Of a DNA stretch of 64,000 nt, positions 27,347 to 36,039 are shown piece by piece; the first letter of the stretch is position 1, and every line of letters begins with the position of its first letter. The stretch spans positions 2,666,001-2,730,000 of the forward strand of contig OZ243889.1 of NCBI GenBank assembly GCA_965213525.1, in the 5' to 3' direction. The position numbers and the translations under genes were made by a program. The notes beneath the pieces were generated by a model. The model did no database searches. It saw nothing but the letters and a program-made list of their open reading frames with translations, and was not told the origin of the DNA. The stretch comes from G965213525 sp965213525. GTDB lineage: Bacteria; Actinomycetota; Acidimicrobiia; Acidimicrobiales; Poriferisodalaceae.

Positions 27347-27350
27347 GGGG

Positions 27351-28715
27351 TCAGCTCGAGCGGCCGGTGCCGAGATCCAACGGCGGCTCGGCCCTGGTGA
27401 AGCGGAGGTCGAGCTTGAGCGTGCCGAGCATGATGCCGGGCTGGTGCAACCAGTCGTTGTCGGGTCCGTACTCGATCGATTCGAGCCGATCGGCCAGCAC
27501 GCCCCAGGCGATCTGCTGCTCGAGGCGTGAGAGCGTCGCCCCGGGGCACACCCGAGGGCCGGCCGAGAACGTCACGTGGCGGGTCAGCGAGCGACGGTCG
27601 AGGTCGAGGTCATAGGGGCACTCGAACTCGTCGCCGTCGACGTTGGCGGCCCCGAAGCGCAGGTGCAACAGCGATCCCGCCGGGACCTCGACGCCCTGGA
27701 ACACCTCGTCGACAGAGGTGATGCGCGTCGACAGCCCGTGGGTGGGCGAGCGCATCCGCATCGCCTCCTCGGTGAAGGCCCGCAGCTTCGAGCGGTCCTC
27801 GCGCAACTGCTCGAACGTGCCCGGGTGCTCGCACAGCAGCTGGGCCTGCTCCTCCAGGGCGTACTGGGTCGTCTCGAGCCCGCCGAGGATCATGGCGTGC
27901 ACGATCCCGGCGATCTCGAGGTCGGTCAGCGGACGGTCGAGCGCCTCGTAGTGCGCGCTGCAGAGGAAGCTGACCATGTCGTCTTGGGGGTCGGCCCGCT
28001 TGGCGGTGACGTGTTCGTAGATGTAGTCCTGGAACCCGTCGAGGCGGGCGAGCATGTCCTCGGTCTGCTCGGGGGTCAGCTCGTGGCGCAGTCCGCTGCC
28101 GTGCACGAACGGGGTGACCGCCGCGTCGCCCCAGGCGGCCAACGTCGGGATGTCGGCCCGGGGGAACCCCAAGATGTCGGCCATGACGTGCTGAGGCAGC
28201 GGGCGGGCGAACTGCCCGACGAACTCGACCTCGCCGTCGTCGATCCATCGGTCGACCAGGTCGTTGGCGTGCTGGGTGATCATCTCCCGATGGCGCAAGG
28301 CGCCGGGCCCCACCCACGGGTCGGTGAGCTCACGCCGGTGCTGGAAGTAGAGCGGCTGGGTGGGTCGCAGCGAGAGCATCGACGCCTGCATGAGGTTGTG
28401 GTGGGTCTCGTAGGCCTCCTCGGGCGACAAGCCCTGGGCGGCGAGCTGGCCGAGCCGCTTGGTCGTCAGGCTGGGGAAGCGGTCGGGGTCCTTGACCACG
28501 GCGCTGACGTCGGCGTGCTTGGTGAGCACGAACGCATCGGTGCCCGGAGTGAGGCCGCCTCCCTCGATCCGCAGCACGGGGGCCTCGGAGTGCAGGATCT
28601 CGTAGGACTCGTACCAGTGCTCCTGGGCGCCCTCGCCGAACAGGTCGACGTCGTCGAGGCCCGCCGGACAGGCCATGGGGCTGAGCTGGTGGTTGACGTG
28701 CTTGGGATACGACAC
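27351..28715 (-). CDS. Cytochrome P450
   Basis: A 454-residue soluble P450. The heme-binding loop is FSAGPRVCPGATL (Cys about 390), the ExxR motif is EEAMR, and the I-helix reads AMILGGLETTQ, with Gly-Glu in place of the more usual Ala/Gly-Asp before Thr-Thr. It oxidises an organic substrate with electrons from partners not encoded here. GTG 28715 follows GGGGGAG at a good distance. It heads an operon with the fucosidase and the solute-binding protein; the functional link is not obvious. Confidence 0.93.
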   Translation of the reverse strand: MSYPKHVNHQLSPMACPAGLDDVDLFGEGAQEHWYESYEILHSEAPVLRIEGGGLTPGTDAFVLTKHADVSAVVKDPDRFPSLTTKRLGQLAAQGLSPEEAYETHHNLMQASMLSLRPTQPLYFQHRRELTDPWVGPGALRHREMITQHANDLVDRWIDDGEVEFVGQFARPLPQHVMADILGFPRADIPTLAAWGDAAVTPFVHGSGLRHELTPEQTEDMLARLDGFQDYIYEHVTAKRADPQDDMVSFLCSAHYEALDRPLTDLEIAGIVHAMILGGLETTQYALEEQAQLLCEHPGTFEQLREDRSKLRAFTEEAMRMRSPTHGLSTRITSVDEVFQGVEVPAGSLLHLRFGAANVDGDEFECPYDLDLDRRSLTRHVTFSAGPRVCPGATLSRLEQQIAWGVLADRLESIEYGPDNDWLHQPGIMLGTLKLDLRFTRAEPPLDLGTGRSS

Positions 28716-28819
28716 GGTCTGGCTCCCCCGGGATGGCCGTGCGACGCACACGACGCACGACGCTCGTCGCTGTCCAGGGCATAGCAGAACGCGGCGCCCA
28801 CCCCAAGGGCCACCGGCTC

Positions 28820-29476
28820 TCACCGACCGATCTCGGCCTCCAACACGACCGGCCCGCTGACCCCAGGGTCTCCGTCACCGGGCTCGGAGGTGACCTCGAC
28901 CACCGGGTACAGCTCGGGGTCGACCGCAGCGGCGAGCACGACGTCGGTGTTGCCCTCGTCATCGGGGTGGAAGGTGCCGGCCGAGATGCGGTCAGGGTCG
29001 CCGGGTCGGTCGCCTGGACCGACGAACCAGACCTCGTAGTACTCACCGGTCGGGAGGATCTCGAGGGCCTCGGTGCGCAGGCGGACCACCCGTCCGATGC
29101 CGGTGGCCACCACCGAGAGATCCGCCGTCGCTCCCGACCCGGTCTGCACCGAACCCTCGAACTCGACGGTGCCATGCTCGGCGATGTCCTCGACCGCCGG
29201 GTCCTCGCCGTCGGTGCCGTCGTCGCCGAGGGCCAGTCCGACCGCCAGGCCGACGAGGCCGATCGTCGAGGCGGCGGCCGCGCTCACCAGCCGCCGCACG
29301 CCCGACCCGCCGGGCCGCCACGTCGACGGCAACCTCGACACCGGTGGCGCCGACGCGTTCGACCGGGCCCGGGCCGCGGCCCGTCGCACCATGTCGATCC
29401 GCTCGGGATGGGGTCCGTCGGTCTCGGGTTCGTGCAACGCCCGTCCGAGCGCGCCGAGCAGCTCGTCGTCAGGCAT
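28820..29476 (-). CDS. Anti-sigma factor, RskA-like
   Basis: A 218-residue single-pass membrane protein. A cytosolic N-terminal part (MPDDELLGALGRALHEPETD) is followed by one membrane helix (LVSAAAASTIGLVGLAVGLAL) and an external domain with VVATGIGRVVRLRTEALEIL, GEYYEVWFVGPGD and SAGTFHPDDEGN. These match the external part of anti-sigma-K proteins. Its start overlaps the sigma gene by 8 bp. It is expected to hold the sigma factor at the membrane until an external signal triggers its cleavage. Confidence 0.85.
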   Translation of the reverse strand: MPDDELLGALGRALHEPETDGPHPERIDMVRRAAARARSNASAPPVSRLPSTWRPGGSGVRRLVSAAAASTIGLVGLAVGLALGDDGTDGEDPAVEDIAEHGTVEFEGSVQTGSGATADLSVVATGIGRVVRLRTEALEILPTGEYYEVWFVGPGDRPGDPDRISAGTFHPDDEGNTDVVLAAAVDPELYPVVEVTSEPGDGDPGVSGPVVLEAEIGR

Positions 29477-30041
29477 CGCGCCGGTGCTCCATCGCCTGGC
29501 GCAGGCGGTCGAGCGCTCGTGACTGCGCGGTGCGCACCGCACCCGGCCGCTTGCCGATGACCGAGCCGACCTCCTCGGCGCTGAGGCCCCCGACGACGCG
29601 CAGCTCGAGCACCTCGCGGTCGGTGTCGCTCAGCGTCGCGAACGCCGACCGCAGCGCCATCTCGTCCTGCTCGGCGTCGACGGCGTCGACGATCTCGGCG
29701 ATCGGATCGCTGATGTCGTCGCTGAACAGGTAGCCGACCGAGGCCGATCGCTCGTCGCGACCCCTCCGTCGGTGGGACTCGTGGACCACGTTGCGCAGGA
29801 TGCCGTAGAGCCAGGCGTCGAAGCCCGCGCCACGCCACGTGAAGGTCGACGATCGCTCGATGGCGCGCAGCAGCGTCTCGCTGACCGCGTCCTCGGCGGC
29901 CTCAGAGGTGGGGAGCCGACGCCGGGCGTAGGAGTAGAGGCGCCGGTAGCTGTGGCGGTAGAGGCACTCCCAGGCGTCGGGGTCGTGGTCAAGGGCGCGC
30001 TCGACCATCGCTCGCAGCGCGCCCTCGTCTAGTTCGCTCAC
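29469..30041 (-). CDS. ECF-type RNA polymerase sigma factor
   Basis: About 190 residues. Region 2: LYRHSYRRLYSYARRRLPTS, EDAVSETLLRAIERSS and GAGFDAWLYGILRNVVHES. Region 4: LSDTDREVLELRVVGGLSAE and GAVRTAQSRALDRLR. GTG 30041 is favoured because GGGAGC precedes it, though an in-frame ATG lies 78 bp upstream. It is co-transcribed with its anti-sigma factor and divergent from the secreted CSLREA protein, which is a likely target. Confidence 0.92.
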   Translation of the reverse strand: MSELDEGALRAMVERALDHDPDAWECLYRHSYRRLYSYARRRLPTSEAAEDAVSETLLRAIERSSTFTWRGAGFDAWLYGILRNVVHESHRRRGRDERSASVGYLFSDDISDPIAEIVDAVDAEQDEMALRSAFATLSDTDREVLELRVVGGLSAEEVGSVIGKRPGAVRTAQSRALDRLRQAMEHRRDA

Positions 30042-30159
30042 CGCTCCCTGCCCGCCTCTGGGACCCGCTGAACCCGGGTGGTCGCCCCGCACCTGTGACG
30101 TCTCGGCCCGTTCGGACATGAGACACCGTGCACATCTGCGACGACAGGAACGTAGCCCG

Positions 30160-31995
30160 ATGAAGATCAAGCTCACCACCGCCACCGCAGGCGGGTTGGC
30201 CCTGGCCCTGGCGGCCGCCGTCCCAAGCGCGGCCGCCGGCCACCACCCGACGCCGACGGTCTCCTACACCGTCGACACCGCCGCAGACACCGTCGACGCC
30301 ATGCCCGGTGACGGGAGCTGCGCCGACCGCGACGGCCACTGCTCGCTGCGGGCCGCGGTCATGGAGGCCAACGCCGCTGCGGATGCGGTCAAGGTCACGT
30401 TGGCCGACGGCACCTACGCCCTCACCACCTCCGGTGCCAGCGACGGCGACGCCGCCACCGGCGACCTCGACGTGACCGGCCACCTCGTCATCGACGGCTC
30501 GGGTGCGGTCATCGACCTCGGCGGGCTCGGCGACCGCGGCTTCGACGTCGCCGCCGACGCCAGCCTGAAGGTCGGCCACGTCACGGTGCGCGACGGCGCC
30601 CCGCCCGCCACCGAGTCCGGCGGCGCGTTCCGCAGCGAGGGCCACCTCACCCTGCGCGGCGTGATCGCCTTCAACAACGTGGTCACCGGTGACGGAGCCT
30701 CCGGCGGCGCCGTGGCCAACCTCGGCGGCGACCTCGTCGTCGAGCGGTCCTCGCTCGTGAACAACCGCGCCGAGCGCGCCGGCGGCGCCATCGAGGCCGA
30801 CGAGGGCACCACGGTGGTGACCGGCTCCCGCCTCAGCCGCAACGTCACCGGTGACGGCCCCGGCAACGGCGGTGGCCTGCACCTCACCGGGGCCGGCGAC
30901 GTGACCGTCGAGGGCTCCCTCGTCACCGACAACGTCGCAGCCGCCGAGGGTGGGGGACTCTGGAACTCCTCGACCGGCACGATGACGGTGATGCGCAGCC
31001 GCATCCTGGACAACGCCGCCAACGGCTCTGAGGCCGACAGCGGCGGCGGCGGGCTCTACAACGACGGCGGGACGCTCGTGGTGACCAACGCCGGCGTCCG
31101 CGGGAACACCGCCGACCAGGGCTCGGGCTCAGGTGGCGGCATCCTCAACAACGGCGGCACCCTCGACATCGACGCCGCCAACATCCAGGCCAACTCAGCA
31201 GCGCGCGCCGGCGGCGGCATCGAGACCGTCGGCGGCCGCGTCGACCTCGACCACGTCCAGCTCAAGGCCAACACCGCCGGGCCGAACCCCGGCAACGGCG
31301 GTGGCCTCCACATCACCGGCGAGGGTGACGTGGACGTCGACCACTCGCTCGTCATCGCCAACACGGCGGCCGCTGAGGGCGGCGGGCTCTGGAACTCGTC
31401 GACCGGCACCATGACGGTGCGTCACACCCGGGTGCTCGACAACGTCGCGAACGGCGAGGACGCTGACACCGGTGGCGGCGGGCTGTACAACGACGGCGGC
31501 GACCTCGTCGTGATGGGCAGCGTCGTGCGAGGCAACCAGGCCACGCAGGGCTCGGGCTCAGGCGGCGGCATCCTCAACGTCGGCGGCGACCTCCTCGTCA
31601 CCGAGTCGACCATCGCCGCCAACACCTCAGCACGCGCTGGTGGTGGCATCGAGACCGCCGAGGGCTACGTCGAGCTGCGGGACGTGGCGCTGAGGGGCAA
31701 CGTCACCGGGTCAGCGCCCGGCAACGGCGGCGCCCTGCACATCAGCGGTGCCGGCGTGGTGGACATCGACGACAGCGACATCCGCAACAACCGCGCCGCC
31801 AACGAGGGCGGCGGTCTGTGGAACTCGCCGTCGGGTCAGATGACGGTCACCGACACGCCGATCGTCAGCAACGCCGTCGGCGTCCCGGGCAACGGCCCGA
31901 ACGTGTTCCAGCAGGGTCCGATCGACGGCGGCAGCTTCACCGTCGATGGCGAGACGGTGCCCGCAGGCCCCAACAGCTTGGCGTTCCCGGCCTGA
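30160..31995 (+). CDS. Secreted CSLREA-type right-handed beta-helix repeat protein
   Basis: A 611-residue exported protein. The signal peptide is at residues 1-26 (GGLALALAAAVPSAAAG). The CSLREA-type motif (DGHCSLRAAVMEANAA) follows at about 65. The rest is Gly/Asn-rich and built of short turns such as GGGLWNSSTGTMTV and SGGGILNNGGTL, typical of polymorphic-toxin or adhesin-like beta-helices. There are two full and one partial long repeat of 143 residues. No cell-wall anchor or catalytic domain is visible. The divergent ECF sigma/anti-sigma pair suggests regulated secretion. Confidence 0.88.
   Translation: MKIKLTTATAGGLALALAAAVPSAAAGHHPTPTVSYTVDTAADTVDAMPGDGSCADRDGHCSLRAAVMEANAAADAVKVTLADGTYALTTSGASDGDAATGDLDVTGHLVIDGSGAVIDLGGLGDRGFDVAADASLKVGHVTVRDGAPPATESGGAFRSEGHLTLRGVIAFNNVVTGDGASGGAVANLGGDLVVERSSLVNNRAERAGGAIEADEGTTVVTGSRLSRNVTGDGPGNGGGLHLTGAGDVTVEGSLVTDNVAAAEGGGLWNSSTGTMTVMRSRILDNAANGSEADSGGGGLYNDGGTLVVTNAGVRGNTADQGSGSGGGILNNGGTLDIDAANIQANSAARAGGGIETVGGRVDLDHVQLKANTAGPNPGNGGGLHITGEGDVDVDHSLVIANTAAAEGGGLWNSSTGTMTVRHTRVLDNVANGEDADTGGGGLYNDGGDLVVMGSVVRGNQATQGSGSGGGILNVGGDLLVTESTIAANTSARAGGGIETAEGYVELRDVALRGNVTGSAPGNGGALHISGAGVVDIDDSDIRNNRAANEGGGLWNSPSGQMTVTDTPIVSNAVGVPGNGPNVFQQGPIDGGSFTVDGETVPAGPNSLAFPA
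30862..31850 (+). repeat. 429-bp internal repeats in the CSLREA protein gene
   Basis: Units start at 30862, 31291 and 31720, each with GGCAACGGCGG, giving two spacings of exactly 429 bp (143 codons). The third unit is cut short by the end of the gene. Divergence between units is moderate and includes many synonymous changes. Confidence 0.88.
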
Positions 31996-32097
31996 TCGCC
32001 TGATGATCCAGCCGCCGGTGGTGGTCGACCGCAGCGCACGTGGTGCAGGCGGTCGGTCCCCCCGGCGGCGGGGTCGGTGCGGCCTAGGCTCGCGCCG

Positions 32098-32817
32098 ATG
32101 CAGGTGGTGAGCCGCCCCGGGATCGATCTCGGTCCCCGGGGACGTTGGACCCGCGAGGTCGTGTCGACCCCGTGGCTGGAGCCCGGCGACGACCTGGCGG
32201 CCGTCGTGGCCGAGCACGTCGTACCGCTGCGCGACGGGGCGGCGTTCGTCGTGGTCACCGAGAAGGTCGTGTCCCTAGCGGCCGGGCTCGGTGTGGCCGC
32301 CACCGACATCACCGTCGGGCGCACCGCCCGCTTCCTGTCTCGACGGGTGCGGCCCCGGGGGGATTCCCTGGCGCTGTCGGTTCCCGAGAAGATGCAATGG
32401 GTGCTCGACGAGGTGGGGGTCCCCCGGGTGCTCGCCGCCGCCGTCGTGTCGGGCGCCACCCGCCGGTTCACCCGGGCCGGGCTCTTCTACCGCATCGCCG
32501 GCGAGCGGGCCCGCTCGGTCGACGGGGTGCGCGGCGCCTACCCCCACACCCTCCTCCCGCCGCTCACCGCCGACCTCGGCGCCACGTGGTGCGAGCGCAT
32601 CAGCCGCCGTGTCGGCCTGCCGGTGGCGATCGTCGACATGAACGACCGTGGCGGCAGCGTGCGGGCGACGAGCCCGGGCCTCGACGCCGACCTCGTGGCG
32701 GCGATCGTCGCTGACAACCCCCTCGGCGCCGGACGGGCGGGCACGCCGATCGCCGTCATCCGCCCGTCGGGTCTCCCTCCCGCCGGCGCGCCAGACGGCG
32801 CCGCAGGGCTGCGCTGA
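32098..32817 (+). CDS. CofE-like coenzyme F420 gamma-glutamyl ligase family protein
   Basis: A 239-residue protein resembling the F420-0 gamma-glutamyl ligase fold: GAAFVVVTEKVVSLAAG, then DSLALSVPEKMQWVLDEVG, and the substrate-loop IVDMNDRGGSVRATS. Genuine CofE adds glutamates to F420-0 using GTP. Here no cofC, cofD or fbiB C-terminal domain is nearby, and the sequence is divergent, so it could be a paralogue acting on another substrate. Its last 62 bp overlap the convergent murJ gene. Confidence 0.72.
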   Translation: MQVVSRPGIDLGPRGRWTREVVSTPWLEPGDDLAAVVAEHVVPLRDGAAFVVVTEKVVSLAAGLGVAATDITVGRTARFLSRRVRPRGDSLALSVPEKMQWVLDEVGVPRVLAAAVVSGATRRFTRAGLFYRIAGERARSVDGVRGAYPHTLLPPLTADLGATWCERISRRVGLPVAIVDMNDRGGSVRATSPGLDADLVAAIVADNPLGAGRAGTPIAVIRPSGLPPAGAPDGAAGLR

Positions 32818-34405
32818 TCTGGCGGCGTTCGTCACCCGCGAGCGCCGCCATGGCCGCCGCGTAGGCCATGGCCCCGACGGTCACCCCGACGACGACCGGC
32901 ACCGCAGCGTCCACGCCCGAGCGGTCGGGCCCGACCGCGCCTAGCACCCTCCACACGACGACGCCCGAGATGGCGCTGGCGGCAAGCGACACCCCAGCCG
33001 AGCGGATCACCGCCGCGGTGGCGAAGCCGGGACAGCGCCGCACCAGCACGGCGCCGGCGACCACTGCGCTCACGGCGTAGGCGATCGAGAACGACGCCGC
33101 CAGCCCGGGCACCCCGAAGCGCCCGACCAGGGCGAACCCGACGACGACGTTCAGAGCGCACTCACCGACGTTGAGGTAGAAGGGCGTGCGGGTGTCGAGG
33201 CGGGCGTAGAACCCCCGCAGGACGAACAGGTAGGCCGACATGGCCGGCAGCCCGAGGGCGAAGCCGCCGAGCACGTCGGCGACGAGCTCGACGTCGTCGG
33301 GTCCGAGCGCCCCGTAGCCGAGCAGCAGCCCGACGAGCGGGCGTCGCAGCACGAACAACCCGACGCCGGACGGGGCGGTCAGCCAGATCGTCGAGCGGAT
33401 GCCGAGCGACAGTGTCGAGGCGAACGCCGCCGACGTCTGACGGGTGAACGCCTCGGCCAGCTCGGGGGCGAAGGTGGTGGCGATCGACACCGCCAGCAAG
33501 CCGTGGGGCAACACGAAGAAGATGTAGGCCTGGGAGTAGGCGAAGCGGCCCCCCGACCCCGGTTCGGTGAGGTTCTGGACGATGACCAGGGTGATCTGGT
33601 TGGCCGCCACGTACCCGAGGGTCCAGACCGACAGGTCGACGAGGCGGCGCACCGCCGGGTGACGGGGGTCGAGGTTCCAGCTCACCCGATCGTCGCCCCG
33701 CTGGGCGGCACCGAAGATGACCAGAGCGCTCGCGGCAATGCCGACGGTCGCACCACCGCCCAGCGACCAGCGCAGCAGGTCGCCGTCGAGCACCTGGTCG
33801 ATGCGCCACCCGCCGGCGGGCCGCAGCACCCACAGCGCCCCGAACGCAGCGACGGTGATGACGTTGGCCAGCACGGGGGCCACCGCGGCGGCGAAGAAGC
33901 GGCGACGGGCGTGCAACAGCGCCGAGCCGAGGGCGATGAGGCCGTAGAAGGCGACCTGGACCAACAGGATGCGAGCGAGCGAGGTGCCAGCGGCCCGGAA
34001 CTGCGCGACGTCGATGCCGTCAGCGGCGTTGAGGGTCAACACGGCGAAGATCGCCGGAGCGGCGACCACGGCCAGCAGCGCCAGCACCCCGGAGGCGAGC
34101 ACCCCGACGGTGATGACGGCGTCGACGCCTCGACGGTCCTCACGCACCCTCAGCTCGGTGAGCAGCGGCACGAGACCAGCCGAGAGCACCCCGCCGATCA
34201 GCAGCTCGTACACCGCGTTGGGGGCGTTGTTGGCCGAGACGTAGGCGTCGGCCAGCTCGTCGCCGCCGAGGACGATGCCGATCATCACGACCCTGGCGAG
34301 GCCGGTGAGGCGCGACAACGCCGTGCCGACGGCGACACCGGCGTTGCGCCGCAGCAATCCGGACGCAGCCACCGGGCGACGGTACTGTTCGGGTCCGATC
34401 ACCAC
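32756..34405 (-). CDS. murJ: Lipid II flippase, MurJ/MviN family
   Basis: A 549-residue polytopic protein with about 14 membrane helices and the MviN pattern GTALSRLTGLARVVMIGIVL, ADAYVSANNAPNAVYELLIG and the LRGFYARLDTRTPFYLNVGE loop. It moves lipid II across the membrane for wall synthesis. There is no C-terminal pseudokinase or extracellular domain as in mycobacterial MviN. The GTG pair at 34405/34402 starts the gene. The 3' end overlaps the facing CofE-like gene. Confidence 0.92.
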   Translation of the reverse strand: MVIGPEQYRRPVAASGLLRRNAGVAVGTALSRLTGLARVVMIGIVLGGDELADAYVSANNAPNAVYELLIGGVLSAGLVPLLTELRVREDRRGVDAVITVGVLASGVLALLAVVAAPAIFAVLTLNAADGIDVAQFRAAGTSLARILLVQVAFYGLIALGSALLHARRRFFAAAVAPVLANVITVAAFGALWVLRPAGGWRIDQVLDGDLLRWSLGGGATVGIAASALVIFGAAQRGDDRVSWNLDPRHPAVRRLVDLSVWTLGYVAANQITLVIVQNLTEPGSGGRFAYSQAYIFFVLPHGLLAVSIATTFAPELAEAFTRQTSAAFASTLSLGIRSTIWLTAPSGVGLFVLRRPLVGLLLGYGALGPDDVELVADVLGGFALGLPAMSAYLFVLRGFYARLDTRTPFYLNVGECALNVVVGFALVGRFGVPGLAASFSIAYAVSAVVAGAVLVRRCPGFATAAVIRSAGVSLAASAISGVVVWRVLGAVGPDRSGVDAAVPVVVGVTVGAMAYAAAMAALAGDERRQISAALRRRLARRREGDPTGG

Positions 34406-34489
34406 CGACGGCGGCTCGACCCGGTGACCCCGGTGCGATCAGCGGCCCGGGAGGGGTCACGACCGGGGACGGCGTGCCGATCGGTGCAT

Positions 34490-35896
34490 GTGAGCACTCC
34501 GACGCGAACCGACGACGGCCTGTTGGTTGCGGCGGCCGCCGTCGTGGCGGCCCAGCTCGGGCTGCGCGCCGTCGTCGCCGATGCTCAGACGCTGGCGAGC
34601 ATCGCCACCCCGATCCACACGCTCGGGGCGGCCATCGCCGTCGTCGCCGTCGCCCGTGGCGTGGCCCGCACCGAGGGTCGCGACCGCCTGGCCTGGTCGG
34701 TGATCGTGGGGGGCGGCCTCGTCGCGTCGGTGCTGGCCGAGGTGGTGCGGGTGACCAGCCGCACGGGCAACATCGCCCTCATCGTGCCCATCGCGGTGTG
34801 CGCCACCGTCGCGGTGATCATCGTCCGCACGTCGGTGTGGTCCAACGTCACGATCCTGCGCAGCGTCGCCGACTCGGCGTGGATGGTGGCCGCCTCGGCT
34901 CCGGCGTGGTGGGCGGTGTGCGTGGAGCCCGTGTGGAACCGCCGGGTCGAACTGGGTGCGCCTGCCACCGCCGGGTTGTTCCTGTTGAGCGCCGTCGGGG
35001 TCGTGCTGGCCGCTGACCTGCTCACCAGCATCGCCCGCTGCGTGGGCCCGGCACGCATCTCGTTCCTCTCGGTGGCCGCTGCTGCGGTCATGTGCGTCGT
35101 CGTCGCCCAGGTCGTCGGTCGCATCGACCCGGCCGAGATCGAGTCGTGGTACGGGCCGGTCAAGCCCTTGCTGGCGATCATGCAGCTCATCGCCGTGGTC
35201 ACCGGGCGCCACCCTCGCTTCAGCGAGGGACTGGTCGAGGTGAGGGACACCGGTGAGCGGTGGTTCTGGGCGATCACCCTGGTGCCGCTGGGGGTGGCGC
35301 TGCCCGTGACGATGGCGGTGGGAGAGGTGAGCCCGCTGTGGCCGGCGGTGGCCATGCCGCTCCTGGCCTGGCGGGCGGGGCTGGTGGTGCGCGAGAACGC
35401 CCAGCTGCTGGCGGCCGAGGGTCGCCGGGTGATGTCAGACCCCTTGACGGGGCTGGCCAACCGGCGGGCCCTGCCCGAGATCGGTCGCCAACCCGAGGCG
35501 GGGACGACCGGCGTGTGCTTCGTCGATCTCGACGGGTTCAAGCCGGTGAACGATGATCTGGGTCACGAGGCCGGCGATGCGGTGCTGGTGGCCGTGGCCC
35601 GTCGACTCGAGCGCTGCGTGCGCGCCCAGGACGTGGTGGTGCGCATGGGCGGCGACGAGTTCGCGGTGGTGCTCACCGACCCGGTCGACGAGGCGGGTGT
35701 CGACGAGGTCGCCCGACGCATCCTGGCGGCGATGAACGACCCGATCGCCGTGGCCGGTGGCGAGGTGACGCTGTCGGCCAGCATCGGGACCGCCATCGCC
35801 GACAGCTCGACGGTGCCTGCGCTCATGAGCCGGGCCGACGAGGCGATGTACGTCGCCAAGCGCGCCGGCGGCGGTCAGGTCGTCCTGGCCGCCTGA
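34490..35896 (+). CDS. Membrane diguanylate cyclase (GGDEF), first of a tandem pair
   Basis: A 468-residue protein. About eight membrane helices fill residues 10-300, followed by a GGDEF domain (about 310-465) starting DPLTGLANRRAL. The active-site motif GGDEF is intact, and the inhibitory I-site RxxD lies five residues before it (RAQD-VVVRM-GGDEF). It should make cyclic di-GMP with product inhibition. The membrane part has no recognised sensor domain. GTG 34490 is chosen by alignment with its neighbour, which has the same length. Confidence 0.9.
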   Translation: MSTPTRTDDGLLVAAAAVVAAQLGLRAVVADAQTLASIATPIHTLGAAIAVVAVARGVARTEGRDRLAWSVIVGGGLVASVLAEVVRVTSRTGNIALIVPIAVCATVAVIIVRTSVWSNVTILRSVADSAWMVAASAPAWWAVCVEPVWNRRVELGAPATAGLFLLSAVGVVLAADLLTSIARCVGPARISFLSVAAAAVMCVVVAQVVGRIDPAEIESWYGPVKPLLAIMQLIAVVTGRHPRFSEGLVEVRDTGERWFWAITLVPLGVALPVTMAVGEVSPLWPAVAMPLLAWRAGLVVRENAQLLAAEGRRVMSDPLTGLANRRALPEIGRQPEAGTTGVCFVDLDGFKPVNDDLGHEAGDAVLVAVARRLERCVRAQDVVVRMGGDEFAVVLTDPVDEAGVDEVARRILAAMNDPIAVAGGEVTLSASIGTAIADSSTVPALMSRADEAMYVAKRAGGGQVVLAA

Positions 35897-36039
35897 GCGG
35901 TCCGCGTCCCCGCCCGGCCGGCGTCGCGCTCGACGCCCATGGGAAGCGCGAGACCTGCGTCGCGACGGGCTACGAGCACTTGTCGGGCGTTTGGGCCGAC
36001 GACGATCACAGCGCACCCTCGACGGCCGATCGGGTGAGC

